In this document: one piece after another, positions 38,005 to 45,031 of the stretch
Layout: every line of letters begins with the position of its first letter
Position numbering within the stretch: position 1 is the stretch's first letter
IMG/VR virus record: IMGVR_UViG_3300048815_000026
Location: 1 to 64,000 of that record
Origin: a virus
DNA: 64,000 nucleotides
Strand: one strand, 5' to 3'
The notes under the pieces: model-generated
Told to the model about the DNA's origin: nothing
Databases searched by the model: none
What the model saw: only the letters and a program-made list of their open reading frames with translations
Translations under genes and position numbers: made by a program

Positions 38005-38080
38005 CTTGTCATCCCGAGCGTAGCCGAGGGACCTGCTATGCGCCTCAACCCCTCCCGAATGCCGCCAGGCGCAAGTAGCG
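38005..38080. repeat. Host-style intergenic repeat, copy 1
   Basis: Starts CTTGTCATCCCGAGCG, continues GGACCTGCT and ends GGCGCAAGTAGCG; TGCGCC and GGCGCA inside can pair. About 80 percent identical by eye to the copy at 51270-51345. Both lie in gaps between structural genes. Confidence 0.7.
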
Positions 38081-38084
38081 AACC

Positions 38085-41000
38085 TCATCGCCCACTCCCC
38101 GAACGTCCGCTAAATAGCGGCCGCGACCACAGCGCCGCATACTTTACGCTGGCCCACGCATCCGCCTTCTTCCGGTTCGTGAACCGCAGCCGAAACCACT
38201 CATCCACCGGCCCCCGCGCGCCGGCGTCATATGCGTTCCACTGCTCCGGCGTGAGCACAAAATCCGGCAGCGGAATCTCCCTGACCGCCATCGGCCCCTG
38301 GTTGCCCACACCAGGCGATGTCACCCCGCTCCGCGCCACCAGCACCGAGACCGATAACGCCCCCGATCCCACCGCGCTCACACTCGCCCCGCCCAGCATG
38401 TTCACCGCCGCACCCTGCGAAATCGCGGCCGTCTCATACTGCATATCGATCCCCTGGCCGTTGTCGTTGTACACGCCCATGGTGATCATCTGCACCGTGC
38501 CATCGGGAGACGACGAACCAAACAGCACCTGCGATTGCCGCATGGTCCCAAAGATCGAAGCGTTCGCCGGCAACTTGCGCTCCATCTTCACGCACACGTT
38601 GGCCGCAATGTCGTCCAGCGACCACTGCCGCGCGCCGGCCAGGTACCGCTCGTTCCCATCCTGCGAAGTGAAATGGATCGGCCCCCCAAGGCCCCCCGAG
38701 TAGTTCAGGGTCAACACCTGGTTGGGCACCGTCGCATTGCCCAGCGGTACCCCGATGCGCAGCTCCTTCTTCTCCTCGTCTGCCTCGCACCAGATCGTCT
38801 GCTGCGCATCCCAGTTGATCCGCGACCACACCGTCTCCGGCTGATCCGGCGACTCCTTGGTCATCAGAAAGGGGGAGTCGCCCGAGGTGTACGCGTACCC
38901 ACCGCTGCGATGCACAAAGAACAGAAAATCATTGGTGACGCACACCGCCCGCGGCCCGCATGGCCCTATACCCGTCCAGCGCTGCAGCACCTGCCAGGTC
39001 GAAGGATCGCTCGGCCCAGGCACGATATTGAAGCCGCCCCGCTCCTTCAGCGAATACGTGGTCCCCTGGAAATCCCGCGCGCAGATGCACGCCTGCCCAT
39101 CCCCATTGGCTACCTGGATCGGCGACGTGTCGCCATAGTAAGACTCCGAGTCCGCCGCCAGCGAAATGTAATGCCCGCTGGCGTACCCAGGAACCCCGGT
39201 CAAAATGATCCGGTTGAGCGTCTTCGAAAAATACACATCCACCGCCCACGGCGCCCAGATGCAGCGCAGCCGGTCCGTCATGTCCGTCGACGTCTCCGCC
39301 TGCAAAAACTCATCGGTGAAGTTGAAGAAGGCCGTGGTGGTGGTGTTGTCTGGGATGACCGTGGCCGTCTGCAAAACCCCGGCGCTCACCGCGGCTGAGG
39401 GAATGTAGAAAAACGGACCCACGTTGGTTCCATCGGCCACGCAGAAGCCGATTGTCCGATTGAGAGTGTTGGACGGTCCAACGGGGATATTTGCCATGTA
39501 CAGCTCGTACCCGGGGACGTCGACGAAGATCGACGTAAAAGCAGGGACTGTCCCTGAGAGATTGCCGTTTCGGTTAGTGAAACCAATTGATGCATATCTC
39601 AGTCCTTGCACTCCGGTGTCGTTGACGTCTGCGGAGTCAGGCGCGATATTGCCCGCAGCGCCAGAAGTGTTGGCCACTGGAGGAGCCGGCCCGGTTGCGC
39701 TGGCAGTGATGGTGCCGGTAGATAAGGGCTGAAAGGTTCCAACCAGCGCATACGCGCTAGTCGCTGGTGCTGGTGCCCCAGTTGCAACGTCACACTCATA
39801 AAGATTCACTCCCGTGATCTGGTAAAGGGTGGAAGGGATCGGCACCTGCGCCGCATCGTCAAGCACCGTGTCCACCAAAACTCCGGCCACCGACGGCAGC
39901 GTCTCTCCGCTAGAATTGGTGAATGTCGCTATCACGTAGACGTCTCGTCCCGCTGGGAAACTACCCGCCCCTGATGCGCGTTCCACTGTGGGCGCGCTTG
40001 GCGGTTGCAAGCCTCCCGGGGTTACTCGCGCTGTGTTTGCTGTTGGTGGTGCTGCTCCTGAAGCTGTAGCAGTCACCGTAACCACCGCCCCTAATCCGTA
40101 GCTCCCGACCAAAGCAAAGGATGCGCTGGCAGGGGCTGGCCCTCCAGTGGCCACATCGGCCTCGTAGAGCTTGCACCCGGTAGGAATAAAGCTCCCTCCG
40201 AGTCCACGAATCCAACCAGCCAGGCTCGCGAGCGTGGGCATGGTCGTTTGCGCCGCATCGTTGAGTACCGTGTCCACCAGGACCGCCGGACCACTGGGGA
40301 CCGACTCACCCTGAGCGTTGACGAAGGTGATCGCAAGATAAACGTCTCGCCCGGCTGCAAAAGTCCCCCCTCCCGAATCCCGTACGATAGAAGGTGTATT
40401 AGGCGCAGGCAGCCTATTGACCAAAACAGGAGTCGATTCCGTCCATGTCACCCCGCCGTCCGTCACCGTCCCGCCCTCAGTCAGTGGCCAGCTTGGCTGA
40501 TTTGCCGAAGTTGTTCCCGCAACTGTACAGCGATACAAATGACCATTCCCGCCCGCTGCCGTTGGTTGAACGTACTCCCCCACCAGATACGCGGTCGATG
40601 CTAACCAACTTCCCCCCAAAGGCTTCTGCCCATAAGGATCGAGCGCCCCAGTGGACAAACCGTAAACGTTCATCGGCCCCGAAGCCGTCAACAGATTCGA
40701 GTAAGCGATGAACCCGCGGTTATACGCCTCGGTGATGATGGCGTGGGCATTGGCCGGCGGATACACCAGCGGCCCCTGCACCCGCACAAACCGGCCCGTG
40801 CCCACCGGCTTCTCGATCAGCAGATACCCATCGGTATCGAAGGCCATGGGCACCTGGAAGAACGACTCGCCCACATTCTCCGGGGTGTAGATCAGCGAAG
40901 CCAGGCCGCTGATCTGCGCTCCCTTGTTAGGCGACTGCATCGCCGTCTGCAGCCCGTACCGGCAAGCAAAGGTGGTCAGGTGAAAGCGGCAGTTTTTGGC

Positions 41001-41099
41001 TACCGCCGCTACCCCCATGGGCAAAACAGTCGGATCGTCCTCGTCCACAAACCCACCGAAACGCGTGAATTCGTGCGGCGTGAAGCCGTCAAAATTCAA
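38085..41099 (-). CDS. Large tail protein
   Basis: 1004 aa. Opens FDGFTPHEFTRFGGFVDEDD and VAAVAKNCRFHLTTFACRYG, an opening I associate with large tube/hub proteins of short-tailed phages. Residues ~235-480 contain two tandem ~125-residue domains with shared phrases (AAGRDVYLAITF / PAGRDVYVIATF; GPAVLVDTVLNDAAQ / AGVLVDTVLDDAAQ; YEADVATGGPAPAS / YECDVATGAPAPAT). C-terminal third includes YSLKERGGFNIVPGPSDPST. The duplicated part has AT-richer codons, hinting at domain acquisition. Confidence 0.72.
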   Translation of the reverse strand: MNFDGFTPHEFTRFGGFVDEDDPTVLPMGVAAVAKNCRFHLTTFACRYGLQTAMQSPNKGAQISGLASLIYTPENVGESFFQVPMAFDTDGYLLIEKPVGTGRFVRVQGPLVYPPANAHAIITEAYNRGFIAYSNLLTASGPMNVYGLSTGALDPYGQKPLGGSWLASTAYLVGEYVQPTAAGGNGHLYRCTVAGTTSANQPSWPLTEGGTVTDGGVTWTESTPVLVNRLPAPNTPSIVRDSGGGTFAAGRDVYLAITFVNAQGESVPSGPAVLVDTVLNDAAQTTMPTLASLAGWIRGLGGSFIPTGCKLYEADVATGGPAPASASFALVGSYGLGAVVTVTATASGAAPPTANTARVTPGGLQPPSAPTVERASGAGSFPAGRDVYVIATFTNSSGETLPSVAGVLVDTVLDDAAQVPIPSTLYQITGVNLYECDVATGAPAPATSAYALVGTFQPLSTGTITASATGPAPPVANTSGAAGNIAPDSADVNDTGVQGLRYASIGFTNRNGNLSGTVPAFTSIFVDVPGYELYMANIPVGPSNTLNRTIGFCVADGTNVGPFFYIPSAAVSAGVLQTATVIPDNTTTTAFFNFTDEFLQAETSTDMTDRLRCIWAPWAVDVYFSKTLNRIILTGVPGYASGHYISLAADSESYYGDTSPIQVANGDGQACICARDFQGTTYSLKERGGFNIVPGPSDPSTWQVLQRWTGIGPCGPRAVCVTNDFLFFVHRSGGYAYTSGDSPFLMTKESPDQPETVWSRINWDAQQTIWCEADEEKKELRIGVPLGNATVPNQVLTLNYSGGLGGPIHFTSQDGNERYLAGARQWSLDDIAANVCVKMERKLPANASIFGTMRQSQVLFGSSSPDGTVQMITMGVYNDNGQGIDMQYETAAISQGAAVNMLGGASVSAVGSGALSVSVLVARSGVTSPGVGNQGPMAVREIPLPDFVLTPEQWNAYDAGARGPVDEWFRLRFTNRKKADAWASVKYAALWSRPLFSGRSGSGR

Positions 41100-41106
41100 G
41101 CGGCTC

Positions 41107-41499
41107 TTATCCCTGGTTGTCTACCGTCGCGATCCACACCGCGCCGTAGTTGCTCCCGTTGGCCGGAAAGCCCGCGCCGCTGTACGTGCCAGCGGCTAGC
41201 TGTGAACCCCCTGAATAAAAGTTGATCCCGCACTCCCCTGCGGTGCCGTTGCCGCCGATCTGCAGCTCAGGGACGTTCCCCCCTGTGGTTGATCCCAAGG
41301 TCATCGGCCGGGCAAACGGGCCGGTAAAGTCCGGCACCTGGAAATCCTCGAGCCCGTTAGGATTGCCCGCCGTGTTGAAGTTGAGTACCTCGGCATAGTT
41401 TTGCGCATAGCTGCCGCTAAATACAGCCAGCCAGAGGCGGAAGTTTGGGCTGCGGCCCTTGCCCCGAAGGTATGCCTGATAAGTCAGCGTGTTTGCCAT
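41107..41499 (-). CDS. Small structural protein
   Basis: 130 aa from ATG 41499 (AAAGGAGAAG upstream). ANTLTYQAYLRGKGRSPNFR and LWLAVFSGSYAQNYAEVLNF start a beta-rich protein ending AVWIATVDNQ. It resembles a small tail/neck decoration protein; assignment by context only. Confidence 0.66.
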   Translation of the reverse strand: MANTLTYQAYLRGKGRSPNFRLWLAVFSGSYAQNYAEVLNFNTAGNPNGLEDFQVPDFTGPFARPMTLGSTTGGNVPELQIGGNGTAGECGINFYSGGSQLAAGTYSGAGFPANGSNYGAVWIATVDNQG

Positions 41500-41512
41500 G
41501 TTTGCTTCTCCT

Positions 41513-41839
41513 TTAAAGTGCTTCGATTGAGTAGTAGAGGCTCCAGGTTCCGGTGCCAGACTGAGTAACGGAGAGGCTGATGGCATCTCCAGATGCGGCG
41601 TAAATCACCATCGCCCCAGGTCCAGTAAAGGACAGGTTCTCGGAGCGGGCCGCCGAACTGTCATTCCAATAGACCGTTGAGGATGCGCTGAATCCATCGG
41701 TTATCAGAACGGTCCCAACGTTGACCCGATAGAGTCCAGAGACTGTGGGCGTAAAAACAGCAGTTTCGGCGAGCGATTCGGTTTGACTAAGGAAGCTCCC
41801 ACTCGCCACGGTCTGAGGTAACGTAATACAGTTCGACAT
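41513..41839 (-). CDS. Small beta-sandwich structural protein
   Basis: 108 aa from ATG 41839 (CAGGAG upstream). SNCITLPQTVASGSFLSQTE and VFTPTVSGLYRVNVGTVLIT look like a TNF/C1q or jelly-roll head-fibre domain. AT-richer than flanking genes. Probably a virion decoration or receptor-binding knob. Confidence 0.65.
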   Translation of the reverse strand: MSNCITLPQTVASGSFLSQTESLAETAVFTPTVSGLYRVNVGTVLITDGFSASSTVYWNDSSAARSENLSFTGPGAMVIYAASGDAISLSVTQSGTGTWSLYYSIEAL

Positions 41840-41865
41840 TGCCGCTGTTTTCTCCTGTGAAGAAA

Positions 41866-42639
41866 TTAAGTGCCGTACTGCCTGCCGCCGCGGCCCCGCC
41901 GCGTCATTCGCGCCACCCTGCGCACCTGGCCCTGCTCCGCCTTCACCAGCTGCTCCATGATTTCGTCCATGCCCTCGAGCGCCTTCTGCTCGTACTGCTG
42001 CGTCCACGCTTCATTGCCGCGCACCGTGGCAATCAGCGCCGCCGTCCCATAAGCCACCACGTAGCCAATCCGCGGATGCGAAATGAGCACTGAGTCATTG
42101 CTGGTCAACACCGGCGGCCCAAACTCCCCGCGAATGCGCAGATCGACCGCGAACGTTGCTGGCCCCAGCCAGATCACATCTGAGCGAAACTCCCACCCGG
42201 GTATGCCTTGCTGGGGCAGAAAGTCCGGCAGCACCTCGTAGTTATGCACCAGTTGGTAATTCTGTGGGGGATTGCCCGCCGGCTTCCAGTCGATGCGTAG
42301 CGGCTGGTCGGTCAGCGTGCCCAGCAGCTGGCCAGGCTGCTGCTGCGGCGCCAGGTTGGGCGTCCCCGCCGCGATGTTAGGACACTCCACAGTCGAGATA
42401 TCCCACGAGGTGCCGGTGTTCGCCAACTGCGAATTGGCGTCGTCGTACACCTCGTTAATCAGCGGCTCGATGAACGCATCCGTAAGATACGATCCCTGGG
42501 GATCGTCCAACAAATTGCGCACCCGAGCCTTGACCTGTCCCAGCGTCCAACTCATTTGCTTGCCCCTTCTCGACAGGATGGAGTCAAAGCGCGCCCTCCT
42601 CCGATGCCATCGCCACTCATAAAGCCACTGCCGGATCAT
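41866..42639 (-). CDS. Head-tail adaptor-like protein
   Basis: 257 aa from ATG 42639 (ATGA overlap, AAAGG upstream); ATG 42555 with AGAAGGGG is the other candidate and would give the family-like start SWTLGQVKARVRNLLDD. Helical N-terminal and C-terminal parts (GMDEIMEQLVKAEQGQVRRV) bracket a beta insertion (NYQLVHNYEVLPDFLPQQGI), as in short-tailed phage adaptors that sit under the portal. Very basic C-terminus. Confidence 0.66.
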   Translation of the reverse strand: MIRQWLYEWRWHRRRARFDSILSRRGKQMSWTLGQVKARVRNLLDDPQGSYLTDAFIEPLINEVYDDANSQLANTGTSWDISTVECPNIAAGTPNLAPQQQPGQLLGTLTDQPLRIDWKPAGNPPQNYQLVHNYEVLPDFLPQQGIPGWEFRSDVIWLGPATFAVDLRIRGEFGPPVLTSNDSVLISHPRIGYVVAYGTAALIATVRGNEAWTQQYEQKALEGMDEIMEQLVKAEQGQVRRVARMTRRGRGGRQYGT

Positions 42640-43616
42640 TCAACCTTTGCCGCCGGAGGGTCGACCATGCGGAATTTCTTCAGCTTGTCCCGCTCCAGCT
42701 TGATCGCGTTGACCTCTTTCCACTCCTCCGCGCTCAGCCGGTCAAACTCCTGCGCCCCGTAAGCGATGCGCGCGTTCTTGTAGGCCGCCACCACGTTGAA
42801 GATGTGGCCGCAGTTGGTGCACAGCACCGCACCCTCCTTGGGCATCGACATGCAGCTGGGGCAGGGATCCGGCTGCTTGGTCATCAGCGTGTTCTGCTGC
42901 ATCACCCACCGCGGCAGCTCAGGAATCAGCCCCTCAGCCACCGCCATGCGCGCCATCTCGCGGTGCACGTCGTTCACGTTCATGCGCTGGAATTCGTTCT
43001 CGTACCACATGTTGGCTGATTGCAGCCGGTTCATCAGCGAGTTGTTCCGCTTCAGCCGCACCCGGGCCAGAATCTCGTCAAAGACGCGGTCGACGACGTT
43101 GATGTAAAACTCGCCCGTCTCGTCATAAGCGATCTCCGGCACCCTCACCCGCTGGCCCTTCTTGATGGTCGCCGGATCCTGGTCGCCCACGTAGCACAGC
43201 ACGCCGCCGAAGCCGCCGTCCTGCTGCACATACTCGCGGATGTATTCGGAAGCCAGCACCAGGGGGATGCAGGGTACCGGCTCCATCTGCATCATGTTCT
43301 GCGCATCGCACCCCAGGTCTTTGTGTCCCCAGCGCACGTCCCGGATCACATGCACCGTGTACGGCTTGTCCTGCGGGCAGGCCGCAATCTGCTCTCCCGA
43401 GAAATAGACACCGCCATTGATCTCGAGGAAAAACGGGTTCAGGTTAAGAATGGTGACCGGCCTGTCCGTCTCGTTCTGACGAATGGTGCGCAGCATGTCG
43501 TTGTACCGCTTCTGCGACCACCGCATCCCGGGATCCTTGAACTTCCCTGGATCCTTGCCAATCAAAGCCTCTGCATTCGCCCGCTGCATCTCAGGCGTAA
43601 TCACTACCGTTGCCAT
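42636..43616 (-). CDS. Structural protein with zinc ribbon
   Basis: 326 aa. PFFLEINGGVYFSGEQIAAC, HVIRDVRWGHKDLGCDAQNM and LASEYIREYVQQDGGFGGVL in the first half; helical MNRLQSANMWYENEFQRMNV; zinc ribbon CPSCMSMPKEGAVLCTNCG near residues 250-268; basic C-terminus. Lies between neck and capsid genes. Specific role unknown; the zinc ribbon is unusual for a virion protein. Confidence 0.65.
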   Translation of the reverse strand: MATVVITPEMQRANAEALIGKDPGKFKDPGMRWSQKRYNDMLRTIRQNETDRPVTILNLNPFFLEINGGVYFSGEQIAACPQDKPYTVHVIRDVRWGHKDLGCDAQNMMQMEPVPCIPLVLASEYIREYVQQDGGFGGVLCYVGDQDPATIKKGQRVRVPEIAYDETGEFYINVVDRVFDEILARVRLKRNNSLMNRLQSANMWYENEFQRMNVNDVHREMARMAVAEGLIPELPRWVMQQNTLMTKQPDPCPSCMSMPKEGAVLCTNCGHIFNVVAAYKNARIAYGAQEFDRLSAEEWKEVNAIKLERDKLKKFRMVDPPAAKVE

Positions 43617-43629
43617 TGCTCTCTCCTTT

Positions 43630-43944
43630 TTAGAAAAGCGTGTATTTGCTGAGCCGCTTCTTTAGCCGCTCAATCTCGCCCCGCAGCTGATCGTTCTCCC
43701 TCTTGAGTTCGATCAGCATATCCACCGGGATCACCGCGTTGCTGCTGGGTTGTGGCCTTGTCCAGCGCGCTGGGAAAACGGCGTCCACCGTGACCTTTAG
43801 CGCATACTCCAGAACAAAAATACTCTCCTCCGCCGTCTGCGCCGAAATCCTGTTGCCCGGCGTGAATATCTCCAACCCTGTCGGAGGCGGATCCGCGATG
43901 ACTGGCTTTACCGCGGCCTTGCGTGTTGGCTTTTTCTTTTCCAC
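43630..43944 (-). CDS. Hypothetical protein with C-terminal coiled coil
   Basis: 104 aa. Lys-rich N-terminus (EKKKPTRKAAVKPVIADPPP), a middle FVLEYALKVTVDAVFPARWT and a C-terminal coiled coil (IELKRENDQLRGEIERLKKR). Possibly an assembly chaperone. Good GGAGAGGAAAG ribosome site. Confidence 0.65.
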   Translation of the reverse strand: MEKKKPTRKAAVKPVIADPPPTGLEIFTPGNRISAQTAEESIFVLEYALKVTVDAVFPARWTRPQPSSNAVIPVDMLIELKRENDQLRGEIERLKKRLSKYTLF

Positions 43945-43974
43945 ATCTTTCCTCTCCTGTTAAGCTGGTGCCTT

Positions 43975-44046
43975 AACGGCGGATCGCAAAGAGCTATCGG
44001 GACCAGAAATCCCGTGCGCTGAGGTCGTCCGCAGCTTTCCGCCGTT
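43975..44046 (-). ncRNA. Candidate structured intercistronic RNA
   Basis: AACGGCGGA and its exact complement (43975-43983 with 44038-44046) can form a 9-bp stem enclosing a CGGGA/TCCCG hairpin (43999-44003 with 44011-44015). A short TTAAG/CTTAA hairpin lies just beyond, before the next ribosome site. Lies wholly in the 105-bp gap between two late genes. Could protect an mRNA end or tune translation. Confidence 0.4.
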
Positions 44047-44049
44047 CCC

Positions 44050-44757
44050 TTACAAAATTCCAATGTGCTCGTTGCTGTTGCCCGTCCGCCGAGCCAAATC
44101 CTGCCGCCACCGGCTCGCCGCCAGGCTGGTCGAAGACAAGGGCGAAAGATGGTCAGCCATCAGGGCCTCGTACTCCACCTTGCGCTTCGCCTCCGCCTGC
44201 TCCTCCTCGTACTGATACCGCAGCAGATACTCTTCCGCCCGCGACTGCGCCGTGCCCCGCCGGCTGTTGATCTTATGGCAATACTGCGAAATCAGCCCCT
44301 GCAGCACGTCCGTGGTCGGCACCTTCGCCCAGGGACCAAAGATCATCTCGTAGTCGCCACACTCCGGGTAAGGTCCCAGGCACGGCGTCACCCCATCGAT
44401 CGCCACAAAGCTGTACCAATCCGCCTGCGTCCCATAGCTCGATGCCGGAAACCACTTCTCCAGAATCCAGCCCGCGGCATGCGGATACTTCACCACCTCG
44501 CGCTTCTCTGTGACCACGCGCAGCGGCTTGTTATCGTGGCGCGTGAAATTGCAGCCCGGCGCGTTGGGGTTAGGCGAAAAATTCAGCCCGCCCTTCTCCG
44601 CCGTCGACAATCCCGGCGCCCAGTCGCGGTACACCCCGGCCTCTTTCACCATCCGCTCCGTGCCCACCACCATCCGCCACTGCGGGCCGCCAAACGGATT
44701 CTTGCCTCCATACGTCACCAGAAAACGCTCGGTTGCCCGAGGAACCTTGTGGATCAA
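44050..44757 (-). CDS. Structural hypothetical protein
   Basis: 235 aa from TTG 44757 (TTGA overlap, AGGAGG upstream). IHKVPRATERFLVTYGGKNP, FGGPQWRMVVGTERMVKEAG and HAAGWILEKWFPASSYGTQA show an aromatic-rich fold; C-terminus is helical (YLLRYQYEEEQAEAKRKVEY). Located between spike and neck genes. The frame stays open far upstream but that part is not coding-like. Confidence 0.66.
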   Translation of the reverse strand: MIHKVPRATERFLVTYGGKNPFGGPQWRMVVGTERMVKEAGVYRDWAPGLSTAEKGGLNFSPNPNAPGCNFTRHDNKPLRVVTEKREVVKYPHAAGWILEKWFPASSYGTQADWYSFVAIDGVTPCLGPYPECGDYEMIFGPWAKVPTTDVLQGLISQYCHKINSRRGTAQSRAEEYLLRYQYEEEQAEAKRKVEYEALMADHLSPLSSTSLAASRWRQDLARRTGNSNEHIGIL

Positions 44758-45008
44758 TGCAACCTCCTCTGCCAAGCAATCAGCGAGGTCTCCGCCAGAA
44801 GCCAGTCGCGCTCCGCGGTCCCCGCCGGCCGCCCGCTCCCTACCCAAATCTTTTCTGCCAGCGGCGCAATCAACCCCTGCGACGGCAAACACCACCAAAC
44901 CGCCGTGGTCGCCCCGCCAGGTGACGCCGGAGGAATCACCTCTCGCCGGCAATCCCACAACGGAATCGGCTGGTAGCTCTCTACTGCGGCTCCCGCGCGT
45001 AACAACAT
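44754..45008 (-). CDS. Hypothetical protein starting in the 45-nt element
   Basis: 84 aa from ATG 45008 (GGGAGG upstream); an earlier ATG at 45044 lies within the spike gene end. Starts MLLRAGAA, exactly the leader peptide encoded by the repeat copy at 59782-59826, then VESYQPIPLWDCRREVIPPA and AVWWCLPSQGLIAPLAEKIW. Trp-rich; no family recognised. TTGA overlap couples it to the next gene. Confidence 0.6.
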   Translation of the reverse strand: MLLRAGAAVESYQPIPLWDCRREVIPPASPGGATTAVWWCLPSQGLIAPLAEKIWVGSGRPAGTAERDWLLAETSLIAWQRRLH

Positions 45009-45030
45009 CTGTTCCTCCCTCGGTATCCGC
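44986..45030 (-). repeat. 45-nt structured element, copy 1
   Basis: Begins GCGGATACCGAGGG and ends GGGAGCCGC; GCGG/CCGC can close it and AAC/GTT forms the inner hairpin. The gene at 44754-45008 starts inside it. Same length and ends as copies at 49349-49393 and 59782-59826. Confidence 0.8.
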
Positions 45031-45031
45031 T

